48,842 nt of DNA from Syntrophomonas sp. UBA4922. GTDB lineage: Bacteria; Bacillota; Syntrophomonadia; Syntrophomonadales; Syntrophomonadaceae. Each line of letters starts with the position of its first letter. The first letter of the stretch is position 1. This document shows, in pieces, positions 8,396 through 17,329 of the stretch. The position numbers were made by a program, and so were the translations under genes. The stretch spans positions 1 to 48,842 of the forward strand of contig DHBS01000006.1 in the NCBI GenBank assembly GCA_002398825.1, given 5' to 3'. The notes beneath the pieces were generated by a model. That model saw only the letters and a program-made list of their open reading frames with translations. It made no database searches and was not told where the DNA came from.

Positions 8396-11086
8396 TTAGT
8401 TGATTATCTGACATTCCTTCATCTTCCGATACAGTGTGCTGCGGGAAATGCCCATCTCTATAGCAGCCTTGCTGATGTTGCCGCCGTGCATATCCAGAGC
8501 CTGAATGATCCGCTTTTTTTCCTGCTCAAGGGCAAACAGCTTACGGGTATGGCGATCCCCCAGATATCCCGGGGGCACGACACTGCTATTGTCCAGCCAC
8601 TGTTGGCGCTTGACCGCGGTATCAACCTCCATTTTTATGATCTCCCGGGGAAGATGATCTATAGTAAGCCGGGAATCATCGGCAACCAGGAGCATTCTTT
8701 CCACCACATTCTGCAATTCCCGAATGTTGCCCGGCCACTGGTAAGCCTCCAGATAATTGTAAACCGCATCATCGACAGAGATTATACGGCGGCCAGTCCG
8801 GCCTGACATTTCTTTGAGGAAGTGATTGAATAATAATCGAATATCGCCAGGGCGCTCCCGCAGTGCGGGAATATTAATCCTGACCACATTGAGGCGGTAG
8901 TAAAGGTCCACCCTGAACCGGCCCTGGTCGACCAGTTCCGGGAGGTTATGGTTGGTTGCCGCAATGATCCTTACATCCACCTTGATAGGGCTGTCTCCTC
9001 CCACACGCAGAACAGCTTTTTCCTGCAGAGCCCGCAGCAAGACGGCTTGCTGTTCCAAAGGCATGTCGCCGATCTCATCCAGCAAAAGGGTGCCGTGATT
9101 GGCCAGCTCAAACTTTCCGGGGCGTCCTCCGCGCCTGGCCCCGGTAAAAGCCCCTTCAACGTAACCGAACAACTCGCTGCCCACCAGTTCTCTTGGCAGT
9201 GCGGCGCAGTTTATGGCCACAAAAGGACCGTTTTTACGGGCGCTCACGTTATGAATGGCCTGGGCGAAAACCTCTTTGCCGGTGCCGCTCTCGGCTTGCA
9301 ATAACACTGTGGAATTATTGCCTCCAGCCTTCATGGCAAGTTTGACGGCCCTGCGCAACAGCTTGTCTTCGCCGATTATGGAGTCAAAGGTAAAAGTGGC
9401 CTGTGCGCCGGTAAACCTGTTGACCAACTCCTGAACCCGGGCGATCGGTCTCAGGATTATTGTGGCCCCTATGACCTGTTGATCCTCATCAAAGATGGGG
9501 ATGCCCGAGGCGGCAGCATGGACTTTGCCGCTGCTTCCGCTCAGCATTATCTCCTGGTCATGGAAGGCTTCACCGGTCTGCAGCAGGTTCATGGTTTTAG
9601 GGGCCTTGCCGCTGAACAATTCCACAATATGCACGCCCAGAAGGGCTTCCTGGGAGTATCCGATTATTTGTCGGGCTGCCGGATTAAATTGTGAAACCCG
9701 GCCGTTCTTATCTACGCCCAGAACCCCATCGGACATGGTGTCAAAAACATTGATAAGTTCTTCATTTACATTCCTGAGAGCCTGTTGTTCAATATACAAT
9801 TGCTTTTCCTGATAAAGATGGCAGTTTTGAATTTTGTTTAAACCATTAAATATGGCCACCGCCATATAATAGCAGGAATTGTAACCACAGGCCGCGCAAT
9901 TCCTGAAATCTTTTTCCTCCGCTTTGTGCATATCGTGATATATTGCCTGCAATTGTTCATCACTGGGAATATCAAGCCGCATCTGAGCGGTAAGGTCACG
10001 ATAGTGCCCATTGCTGAAATCATGGTTTTTCAAGAGTTCAGCGATAAATTCATCGCGCTGGCGGTTAAGTTCGGGGTCGCTTATGTTCTCTTCGGAGCGC
10101 TTGGCAACCCGATATTCGCTGGCGACAGTCTTTTTGTTTATGCAGCCTACCCCCATATTACAGCCCTTTTCACAGCTTAATACGTCCACTATTAAGGGCA
10201 GATGCTGGTCTCCCCGGCGTATATATCTCTCCAGGTTGCCCAGATACTGTTCATAAATGGCAGGGCCTTCGATTTGGGCAATCTCGCTGGCCGGGGTATC
10301 CGGGTAATGGTACAAATACGACGCTTTGAGTCCGCCCGGAGTAGAGAAATTTGCGGTGATCCCGGCCGGTATTATATTGTCAAACTCACTGTCCTCCATA
10401 CTAGACAGCTCGATACCATGCTCTTCGAAGATTTTCAACAAGTGCTGATAGGTAACATTGTATTTCACTATTCGGCTGTCCTGGAACTCCCGGCGCTTGG
10501 CCAAACAGGGCGAAATCAGGGCCAATTCCGCATGTGGATGCAATGAGCCGGCATATACCGCCAAATTGTGAACCGGGCTGCCAATTGGAGCCAAATATTC
10601 AAGCAAACCGGGATGGCTTAATTCCACATATCTTGTCACCGCCGGGCAGGGCGTCGATATAAGCGGCCTTTTGACGGTGCCGGCAGCCATGGCCTGGTGA
10701 TAAGCAGCAACCGTAATTTCCGCACCGAGCGATACGTCATAAGCTTTGTGAACGCCCAATTTTTTTAAGGCACTGATCAGTTTGGGCAATTCAAAGTTGC
10801 TGGCTGCCGAAGGGGCAATTAAGGCCACGATTTCCCGCTTCCCCAGGTTGGCCGCAAACTCAGCGGCATCGTCAATTATGAAGCGGGCGCTCTTTTCAAT
10901 ACTGCCGCCGTGGCTTTTGATACAGGCCTCAACGCAGCGTCCGCAGGCAATACACCGGTTATTATTGAATTTGATTACTTCCCCGCTGCCATCACTACAT
11001 ATTTTTACCGGACAAACCGCAATGCATTGATGGCAATTGGTACAGTTATCTTCGTTGATCCCTATAACTTGTACGAACTTTTCCAT
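8396..11086 (-). CDS. Fe-hydrogenase-like, sigma-54-dependent transcriptional regulator
   Basis: An 896-residue cytoplasmic regulator. In order: a 2[4Fe-4S] ferredoxin module (CTNCHQCIAVCP and CIACGRCVEAC, residues 14-56); a region related to the catalytic domain of [FeFe] hydrogenase (about 75-340) with counterparts of the three H-cluster motifs (STPCPA, SPCLAKRRE, CEKGCNMGVGC); a further Fe-S motif (CAACGYNSCYYMA, about 397); a PAS domain (about 440-560); an AAA+ sigma-54 activation domain with Walker A ESGTGKE (about 599) and GAFTGA (about 645); and a Fis-type HTH (about 860-893). The classic L1 double cysteine is reduced, so it is likely a sensor of redox state or H2 rather than an enzyme (inference). 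It is not adjacent to hydrogenase genes here; its targets are not visible. Start is ATG after AGGGAG. Confidence 0.93.
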   Translation of the reverse strand: MEKFVQVIGINEDNCTNCHQCIAVCPVKICSDGSGEVIKFNNNRCIACGRCVEACIKSHGGSIEKSARFIIDDAAEFAANLGKREIVALIAPSAASNFELPKLISALKKLGVHKAYDVSLGAEITVAAYHQAMAAGTVKRPLISTPCPAVTRYVELSHPGLLEYLAPIGSPVHNLAVYAGSLHPHAELALISPCLAKRREFQDSRIVKYNVTYQHLLKIFEEHGIELSSMEDSEFDNIIPAGITANFSTPGGLKASYLYHYPDTPASEIAQIEGPAIYEQYLGNLERYIRRGDQHLPLIVDVLSCEKGCNMGVGCINKKTVASEYRVAKRSEENISDPELNRQRDEFIAELLKNHDFSNGHYRDLTAQMRLDIPSDEQLQAIYHDMHKAEEKDFRNCAACGYNSCYYMAVAIFNGLNKIQNCHLYQEKQLYIEQQALRNVNEELINVFDTMSDGVLGVDKNGRVSQFNPAARQIIGYSQEALLGVHIVELFSGKAPKTMNLLQTGEAFHDQEIMLSGSSGKVHAAASGIPIFDEDQQVIGATIILRPIARVQELVNRFTGAQATFTFDSIIGEDKLLRRAVKLAMKAGGNNSTVLLQAESGTGKEVFAQAIHNVSARKNGPFVAINCAALPRELVGSELFGYVEGAFTGARRGGRPGKFELANHGTLLLDEIGDMPLEQQAVLLRALQEKAVLRVGGDSPIKVDVRIIAATNHNLPELVDQGRFRVDLYYRLNVVRINIPALRERPGDIRLLFNHFLKEMSGRTGRRIISVDDAVYNYLEAYQWPGNIRELQNVVERMLLVADDSRLTIDHLPREIIKMEVDTAVKRQQWLDNSSVVPPGYLGDRHTRKLFALEQEKKRIIQALDMHGGNISKAAIEMGISRSTLYRKMKECQIIN

Positions 11087-11409
11087 AATCTCCCTCTATT
11101 TCATAGCAGTTTTATACAGATACTATGCAATAATCATGCCGCTGCTTGAGAGCTTACCAGCTTGATTATATAATAAGCCGCAGCCGCAGAGGCGTTGTAA
11201 ATAATAGTATTTATGGGGTTTAAGCCAAGCTCTGTAGACAGATGGGAAATGCCTGTTAATAATGCGTAAAATGTCGCTGTAAACTTGGGCAGGTATTCAG
11301 TGCACAGAGATGTATGCAATTTATTTATTCATTAATATGGTAGAATGAAAGCTTAGTAGAGAACTAGTCGTTTAAGGATACCATCTACTGAAAATATGGA
11401 GTGAAAAAG
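11087..11409. other. Divergent intergenic region upstream of carB
   Basis: About 320 bases between the minus-strand regulator and carB. It should hold both promoters. A TAGAAT (11341-11346) could be the carB -10 but no good -35 accompanies it. No PyrR-binding loop, arginine box or sigma-54 promoter was recognised, and no credible gene. Confidence 0.4.
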
Positions 11410-14400
11410 ATGTCAAAACGAACCGATATTAACAAAATCCTGATTATTGGCTCCGGCCCTATCGTTATTGGTCAGGCCTGTGAATTTGACTACTCGGGAA
11501 CTCAAGCCTGCAAAGCCCTAAGGAATCTGGGTTACCAGATTGTACTGGTCAATTCCAACCCGGCCACCATCATGACCGATCCGGGGATCGCCGATGTCAC
11601 CTTTATTGAACCGCTCAATGTGAGAAGCCTCACCGCTATCATTGCCAAAGAAAGGCCTGACGCGGTTTTGCCCAATCTGGGCGGGCAGTCGGCCTTGAAT
11701 CTGTGTTCGGAATTAAGTAAATCCGGAGTTCTATCGCAATACGGGGTGCAAGTGATCGGAGTGCAAATCGACGCCATTGAACGCGGAGAAGACCGGATCG
11801 CTTTCAAAGAGACCATGAACCGGCTGGGTATAGAGATGCCCCGCAGCAAACCGGCCTACAGCATCGCGGAAGCGGAAAAGATCGCCCAGGAACTGGGCTA
11901 TCCGGTGGTGATCCGCCCTGCCTACACCATGGGGGGTACCGGCGGCGGACTGGTATATAATATTGAAGAATTGAGAATAGTCGCCAATCGCGGCATCGCT
12001 GCCAGCCTGGTGGGACAGATACTGATCGAGGAATCGGTCCTGGGCTGGGAGGAGTTGGAGCTGGAAGTGGTCCGTGACGCCAAAAACCAGATGATTACGG
12101 TGTGTTTTATCGAAAACATCGATGCCATGGGGGTACACACCGGAGATTCCTTTTGTGCGGCGCCTATGCTGACCATCAGTCCCGAACTGCAAAAAAGGCT
12201 GCAGGACTACGCCTACGCGGTTGTAGAAGCTATTGAAGTGGTCGGAGGCACCAATGTTCAGTTTGCCCATGACCCCAAAACCGGTCGGGTGGTAATCATT
12301 GAAATCAATCCGCGCACCTCGCGCTCCTCAGCCCTGGCCTCCAAAGCCACCGGTTTCCCCATTGCCATGGTTTCCACCATGCTGGCGGCGGGTCTGACCC
12401 TGGACGAGATCCCCTACTGGCGGGATGGGACCCTGGATAAATACACCCCTTCGGGTGATTATGTGGTCATTAAATTTGCCCGCTGGGCTTTTGAAAAGTT
12501 TCCCGGGGCCCTGGACAAACTGGGTACGCAGATGCGGGCCGTAGGCGAAGTGATGAGCATCGGCAAAAACTATAAAGAGGCGATGCAAAAAGCCATCCGC
12601 TCCCTGGAAATAGGCCGCTTTGGGCTGGGCTTCGCCAGGAATTTCCACCAGCTTCCCCTGGACGAACTGCTCTCCATGCTGGCCGAGCCTTCCAGCGAGC
12701 GCCAGTTTATTATGTATGAAGCCCTGCGCAAAGGGGCCGACATCAATCAGCTGTACCGCCTGACGAATATCAAGCCCTGGTTTATTGAACAGATGCGGGA
12801 ATTGGTGATGTTTGAAGAAGAGCTGCTGAAGCATAAGGGCGGGAATCTGCCCGACGAATTACTCATCCAGGCCAAAAAAGACGGTTTTGCTGATCGTTAC
12901 CTGGCGACCATTCTTGATATACCCGAAGCGGAGATTCGCCGTCGCCGCCTTCTCCTGGGAGTTGCCGAAGGCTGGGAAGCTGTTCCGGTCAGCGGGGTTG
13001 AAAATGCGGCTTACTATTTCTCCACCTACAACAGCCCGGATCAAACCGCAACCAGCGACCGCCCCAAGGTGATGATTCTGGGGGGCGGCCCCAACCGCAT
13101 CGGCCAGGGAATCGAATTTGACTACTGCTGTGTGCACACCGCCTTTGCCCTGCGCGATCTGGGTTTTGAAACCGTGATTGTCAACTGCAACCCGGAAACG
13201 GTTTCAACCGATTATGACACCTCCGATAAATTATACTTCGAGCCGCTTACGGTCGAAGATGTTCTGAGCATTTACGAAAAGGAAAAACCGCTGGGAGTGA
13301 TCGTGCAGTTCGGCGGGCAGACCCCCCTCAATATCGCTGCAGAACTGGCCAGGGCCGGGGTAAAGATCCTGGGGACCACGCCGGAAACCATCGACCTGGC
13401 AGAAGACCGCGACCATTTCCGCCGCATTATGGAGAAGCTGGATATTCCCATGCCGGAATCAGGCATGGCAGTCAATATTGAAGAGGCTCTGGCCATCGCC
13501 AACCGCATCGGCTATCCGCTGATGGTGAGACCTTCATATGTCTTGGGCGGCAGAGGCATGGAAGTGGTCTATGATGAAGAGATGCTGCGCCAGTACCTGG
13601 CGGCTGCAGTAGGAGTAACTCCGGAGCGCCCCATTCTCATCGACCGCTTCTTGAGCAATGCCATCGAAGCCGAAGCCGATGCCATCGCCGACGGCGAGGA
13701 TGCATTCGTCCCCACGGTCATGGAGCATATCGAATTAGCCGGGATTCACTCCGGAGATTCGGCCTGCGTGATACCGCCTATCAGCATCGCTGCCCAACAC
13801 GTGAACACCATTGAGAAATATACCCGCCAGATCGCCAAAGAGCTGAATGTGATAGGTTTGATGAATATGCAGTACGCCATTGCCGATGATAAAGTATACG
13901 TGCTGGAAGCCAACCCGCGTGCTTCCCGGACCGTACCCCTGGTTTCCAAGGTATGCAACATATCTATGGCACGGATTGCCACCGAGATCATGATGGCCCA
14001 CGCCGCCGGGCAAAAATACTCGGTCAGCCGGCTGAAATCCAAACATCTGCCCCACTTCGGGGTTAAGGAGGCGGTCTTCCCTTTCAATATGTTCCCTGAA
14101 GTAGACCCCCTCTTAGGGCCGGAAATGCGTTCCACCGGGGAAGTGCTGGGCATCGCTGATTCCTTTGGTCTGGCCTACTACAAGGCCCAGGAAGCAACCC
14201 AGTCCTGCCTGCCTTTATCGGGTACGGTTTTGTTTAGCGTGACCGACCAGGACAAACCCGCCGCTCTGGAAACCGCCCGGGAATTCGCCAAGCTCGGATT
14301 CAAGATCAGGGCCACGGCCGGAACCCATAAATACTTTCAAGAAAAGGGTATTGACTCTACAGAAATCAACAAACAGTATGAAGGCCGCCCCAACATCGTG

Positions 14401-14643
14401 GACGCTATAACCAACGGGGAACTCAACCTGGTCATCAATACCCCCTCCGACAAGCGCAGTCAGTCGGACGATTCATATATCCGCAAGTCGGCCATTAAAC
14501 AACGGGTGCCTTACATCACCACCATGGCAGCGGCCCAGGCCAGTGTCAAAGGCATCGCGGCCTATAAGGGAAATACCGCTAACGCCTCCCGGCTTAAGTC
14601 GCTGCAGGAATACCACGCTGATATCCGCGATATAGAATCCTGA
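11410..14643 (+). CDS. carB: Carbamoyl-phosphate synthase large subunit
   Basis: The ATP-dependent large subunit (about 1077 residues) that makes carbamoyl phosphate for arginine and pyrimidine synthesis, using ammonia passed from the CarA glutaminase. Both ATP-grasp halves are intact: the first starts KILIIGSGPIVIGQACEFDY, the second repeats MILGGGPNRIGQGIEFDYCC near residue 560, with the C-terminal MGS-like allosteric domain after about 930. The frame opens at GTG 11401, but GGAG at 11398 is spaced for the ATG at 11410, so I use that. No carA lies on either side: upstream is a divergent regulator and downstream a LysE exporter. It is a single-gene unit closed by a strong terminator. Confidence 0.97.
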   Translation: MSKRTDINKILIIGSGPIVIGQACEFDYSGTQACKALRNLGYQIVLVNSNPATIMTDPGIADVTFIEPLNVRSLTAIIAKERPDAVLPNLGGQSALNLCSELSKSGVLSQYGVQVIGVQIDAIERGEDRIAFKETMNRLGIEMPRSKPAYSIAEAEKIAQELGYPVVIRPAYTMGGTGGGLVYNIEELRIVANRGIAASLVGQILIEESVLGWEELELEVVRDAKNQMITVCFIENIDAMGVHTGDSFCAAPMLTISPELQKRLQDYAYAVVEAIEVVGGTNVQFAHDPKTGRVVIIEINPRTSRSSALASKATGFPIAMVSTMLAAGLTLDEIPYWRDGTLDKYTPSGDYVVIKFARWAFEKFPGALDKLGTQMRAVGEVMSIGKNYKEAMQKAIRSLEIGRFGLGFARNFHQLPLDELLSMLAEPSSERQFIMYEALRKGADINQLYRLTNIKPWFIEQMRELVMFEEELLKHKGGNLPDELLIQAKKDGFADRYLATILDIPEAEIRRRRLLLGVAEGWEAVPVSGVENAAYYFSTYNSPDQTATSDRPKVMILGGGPNRIGQGIEFDYCCVHTAFALRDLGFETVIVNCNPETVSTDYDTSDKLYFEPLTVEDVLSIYEKEKPLGVIVQFGGQTPLNIAAELARAGVKILGTTPETIDLAEDRDHFRRIMEKLDIPMPESGMAVNIEEALAIANRIGYPLMVRPSYVLGGRGMEVVYDEEMLRQYLAAAVGVTPERPILIDRFLSNAIEAEADAIADGEDAFVPTVMEHIELAGIHSGDSACVIPPISIAAQHVNTIEKYTRQIAKELNVIGLMNMQYAIADDKVYVLEANPRASRTVPLVSKVCNISMARIATEIMMAHAAGQKYSVSRLKSKHLPHFGVKEAVFPFNMFPEVDPLLGPEMRSTGEVLGIADSFGLAYYKAQEATQSCLPLSGTVLFSVTDQDKPAALETAREFAKLGFKIRATAGTHKYFQEKGIDSTEINKQYEGRPNIVDAITNGELNLVINTPSDKRSQSDDSYIRKSAIKQRVPYITTMAAAQASVKGIAAYKGNTANASRLKSLQEYHADIRDIES

Positions 14644-14658
14644 GACTGAATCCGCAAG

Positions 14659-14695
14659 GGAGGTGCCTGGCCATAGTTCACAGCACCTCCTTTTT
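14659..14695 (+). terminator. carB terminator
   Basis: Perfect 8-bp stem GGAGGTGC / GCACCTCC with a 16-base loop followed by TTTTTAT, 15 bases after the carB stop. Confidence 0.92.
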
Positions 14696-14909
14696 ATGGC
14701 CATAATATACTGATTTTGATATCATCAGGTTAATGTTTGATTTTGTGGAATGTTTTCAGTACCGGACTGTCAGGAAAAGCAGTTAAAACATGGCGAGGCC
14801 CACCCGGGTTATGGTCTGGCAGAATGGTCCGGGCTGCCGCCCCTTTTATCGGCAAGACACGGAGCTGCCCAGCCGAATAATTTAAACGCTCATCGGGGGA
14901 GTTTTGCGA

Positions 14910-15548
14910 ATGACAATTGCCACTTTATTCGCCACCGCTTTCATGGTCGGGCTGTCTGGCGCTATGATGCCCGGCCCTCTCCTATCCGCCACCATCGCTG
15001 CCAGCGCGCGCCGGGGATGGGAGGCCGGCCCATTGATAGTTCTGGGTCATGCGGTGCTGGAGTTGCTGCTTATCATAGCCCTGATGGCAGGGTTATCGGC
15101 CTTCCTGACCAGGGCTGAAGTCACCACGGTGATCGCGGCGGTAGGCGGCTCTTTCCTTATATGCCTGGGCTACAATATGAGCCGGGATGCCCGGGCGGGC
15201 AGAATCCAATTGAAAACCACGGATGATGCCAACAGATCCTCCAATGATCTGCACCCGGTATTGATAGGCATACTCTTGAGTATCTCCAATCCCTTCTGGT
15301 CGATCTGGTGGGCTACCGTTGGTCTGGGCTATTTAGTGCTGGCCGTACCCTTCGGCACTATAGGCGTAGGATCGTTTTACACCGGACACATTCTGTCCGA
15401 CCTTTTATGGTACACGTTGATTTCGGTCTCGGTAGCAGGCGGACAGAGATTCCTCAAGCAAAGCGTATACAGTACCATAATATTCGTATGCGGACTGTTT
15501 CTGCTCGGCATGGGCGGGTATTTCTTATACACTGCATTTTTTCATTAA
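14910..15548 (+). CDS. LysE family translocator
   Basis: A 212-residue inner-membrane exporter of the LysE/RhtB superfamily, which expels amino acids or related small solutes. About six hydrophobic segments are visible; the N terminus carries the family hallmark GLSGAMMPGPLLSATI and a later ISNPFWSIWW. The frame extends to a TTG at 14904, but GGGGGAG (14895-14901) is correctly spaced for the ATG at 14910. It is preceded by the carB terminator and about 200 bases without a gene, so it has its own promoter, not identified. Substrate unknown. Confidence 0.87.
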   Translation: MTIATLFATAFMVGLSGAMMPGPLLSATIAASARRGWEAGPLIVLGHAVLELLLIIALMAGLSAFLTRAEVTTVIAAVGGSFLICLGYNMSRDARAGRIQLKTTDDANRSSNDLHPVLIGILLSISNPFWSIWWATVGLGYLVLAVPFGTIGVGSFYTGHILSDLLWYTLISVSVAGGQRFLKQSVYSTIIFVCGLFLLGMGGYFLYTAFFH

Positions 15549-15847
15549 AAATAAACCGGTTGCAGCGGTTATTTAAGATCGAGCCTGTACATAAGCAGAG
15601 CTCTTAAAAAACAAGCTGCTTACATTTGTTTACATTCATTCCATTATGATCCTTCATGCTTGCAAAGCCTCCACCCACTAATTCTAAACAAAAGCTGCTA
15701 TTCAAACCTCTCATTAATTCCTCTCTGTTAACATGCCAAATTATGGTGGGAACTGAAATCATTTAAACTGCGTCCAAATTTAATAAAGCCATATATATAC
15801 TGGTGTCAGTAGCAAGGACTAGAATATCTGCCAAAAAGGAGGCATAC
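15549..15847. other. Intergenic region before the M15 peptidase gene
   Basis: About 300 bases without a gene. A weak hairpin (AACCG / CGGTT, about 15553-15570) just after the LysE stop may slow transcription but lacks a T-run. No clear promoter box. Confidence 0.35.
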
Positions 15848-16513
15848 ATGAAAAAAGTACGTATAATACTCGCCCTGTTGATATGTTTCACCACTATCTT
15901 CTCCTTCGATTTCATTCCGGCAGCCGCAGCCGCAACGCTGCAATATGGCAGTTCAGGCCCGGAGGTCGTCCAGCTGCAAAAACAATTAGCCTCTTTAGGG
16001 TTTTATCTGGGTCCCACCGGTGTTGACGGCAGGTTCGGCCCGTATACCCTGGAGGCAGTGCAGGGAGTTCAGTCGGCTTCGGGCCTTCCTATCGACGGCG
16101 TGGTGGGAGATACCACTGGAGATCAAATCGCTTTTTGGTCCAGCCAACCTGCTTTCAGCCCTTACCTGCAGACCGATCATTTCGCTCCCTGGGAATTCAA
16201 ATGCCGCCACTGCGGCAGCCTGGGCCGCGGGATGTCCAAAGCCCTGCTGTTGAGGCTCGAAGCCCTTTATGTGAAATTGGGCTCAGTCCCCATCTGGGTG
16301 ACTTCAGGTTATCGCTGTCCGGTGCACAACAGCAGGCTTTCAGGAGCCGCTGCCAATTCGCAGCATATGTATAATACCGCAGCTGACATTCAGGTCAGCG
16401 TTGCCCCTGCCGCCGTAGCCAATGCGGCCGAAACCATTTTCGGGGACGGGGGGCTGGGACGCTATTCCAGTTTCACCCATGTGGATGTGCGCGGTTATCA
16501 TGCCCGCTGGTAG
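15848..16513 (+). CDS. Secreted peptidoglycan-binding D,D-peptidase-like protein (M15 family)
   Basis: A 221-residue exported cell-wall hydrolase. An N-terminal signal peptide (MKKVRIILALLICF, cleavage near AAAAA at about residue 30) precedes a peptidoglycan-binding type 1 domain (YGSSGPEVVQLQKQLASLG, about 33-90) and an M15-type peptidase domain with the zinc-ligand pattern SQHMYNTAADIQ (HxxxxxxD) and a second ligand in HVDV near the C terminus. The ATG follows AAAAAGGAGG; the frame runs further upstream but without a ribosome site and would hide the signal peptide. Members of this subfamily (M15A, VanY-related) remove or cut stem peptides; a sporulation or cortex role is possible but not shown. 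Confidence 0.9.
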   Translation: MKKVRIILALLICFTTIFSFDFIPAAAAATLQYGSSGPEVVQLQKQLASLGFYLGPTGVDGRFGPYTLEAVQGVQSASGLPIDGVVGDTTGDQIAFWSSQPAFSPYLQTDHFAPWEFKCRHCGSLGRGMSKALLLRLEALYVKLGSVPIWVTSGYRCPVHNSRLSGAAANSQHMYNTAADIQVSVAPAAVANAAETIFGDGGLGRYSSFTHVDVRGYHARW

Positions 16514-16523
16514 TAAATAAGAA

Positions 16524-16580
16524 GAGGGCCGCTATGAGAAACAGTCAGCATCATGCTCCTCAATCCCGGCCCTCCGTTTT
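16524..16580 (+). terminator. Probable terminator after the M15 peptidase gene
   Basis: Perfect stem GAGGGCCG (16524-16531) / CGGCCCTC (16567-16574) with a long loop that can fold on itself, then CGTTTTG. Confidence 0.6.
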
Positions 16581-16612
16581 GTCTCCCGCAAAATCTTCTC
16601 AGGCCCAACTCT

Positions 16613-17107
16613 TTAAACCTGATCGCCTTCTTCACCCAGCGGTGTTCGGGGGTCCCTGAAAAACGTCCCCATGCTCTTGCCGATCAACTTTCCTTCGCTG
16701 TTATGAAACTCGGCTTCCACTACCGCCAGGGTCTTGCCGGGATGCACCACCCGGGCCTCAGCATTTAACTCGGTCCGGGCATAAACCGGCGCTATATAAT
16801 TGAGCTTCATTTCTGCAGTCCTGTAAATATGGCCGCAAGTCGATGCCGCCAGACTCATAACCGTATCAGCTATGCTGGCAATAGCCCCCCCATGCACCCG
16901 CTCTCCCTTGGTGGTGTACCTGAGGTCGGTGACCATCCTCAGACCGGCGATTCCCTTGCCCAGATAAGTAACTTCAAACCCCATGGCCTGATGACAGGGC
17001 TGACGGTGGTACTGGTCGCACAGGAGTTCAAATATCTCTTGATCGAGCCCCCTGTTTTCAGCTTTGTAGCAATGCAAAATATATTCCCCCCGTATTTTGG
17101 TATACAT
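16613..17107 (-). CDS. PaaI-like hotdog-fold thioesterase
   Basis: A 164-residue cytoplasmic protein of the PaaI/YbgC-like hotdog family, acyl-CoA thioesterases that release CoA from aryl or acyl thioesters. The core motif VHGGAIASIADTVMSLAA (about residues 71-88) with the preceding KGERVHGG is typical of PaaI members, followed by KLNYIAPV. The ATG at 17107 has no ribosome site; a TTG at 17077 is preceded by GGGGGG at 8 bases and may be the true start, losing ten residues ahead of the fold. The substrate cannot be told; in this metabolic setting it may recycle CoA from dead-end acyl-CoAs. Confidence 0.82.
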   Translation of the reverse strand: MYTKIRGEYILHCYKAENRGLDQEIFELLCDQYHRQPCHQAMGFEVTYLGKGIAGLRMVTDLRYTTKGERVHGGAIASIADTVMSLAASTCGHIYRTAEMKLNYIAPVYARTELNAEARVVHPGKTLAVVEAEFHNSEGKLIGKSMGTFFRDPRTPLGEEGDQV

Positions 17108-17293
17108 TTCTAATTATATATCTGTTGTGGGCCGGAGATAAATAACGCTTTGACGGATGTGGGAACAATACGATTCGTTTCTCAAAAAACCCGTGCGCAA
17201 ACTACTGATTTGCCGGCAAACCATCCAGGATTGGTCTTGCTCCTTAGAAAATTCACTTGGTAGAATTGGGTATGTTTCAACTATTAATGTTAC

Positions 17294-17299
17294 TATAAT
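17294..17299 (+). promoter_or_regulatory. Likely birA -10 box
   Basis: A perfect TATAAT 30 bases upstream of the birA start in an AT-rich stretch. No good -35 at standard spacing, so only the -10 is called. Confidence 0.4.
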
Positions 17300-17329
17300 A
17301 AATAAATATCGTTGACATAGGAGGCGGAA

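Noticed and set aside
8396..11086. Catalytic [FeFe] hydrogenase
   Set aside because: The first H-cluster motif lacks the usual double cysteine and the protein continues into PAS, AAA+ sigma-54 and HTH domains, so it is a regulator.
11134..11319. Minus-strand 61-codon frame upstream of carB
   Set aside because: No ribosome site and no recognisable family; it occupies the divergent promoter region.
11200..11400. Sigma-54 promoter upstream of carB
   Set aside because: A GG...GC pair (TTGGGCAGG...GTGC) exists, but the spacing is two bases off the -24/-12 rule.
14750..15118. Plus-strand open frame of 122 codons
   Set aside because: It overlaps the LysE gene in another frame, has no ribosome site and gives a low-complexity, Arg/His-rich sequence typical of shadows.
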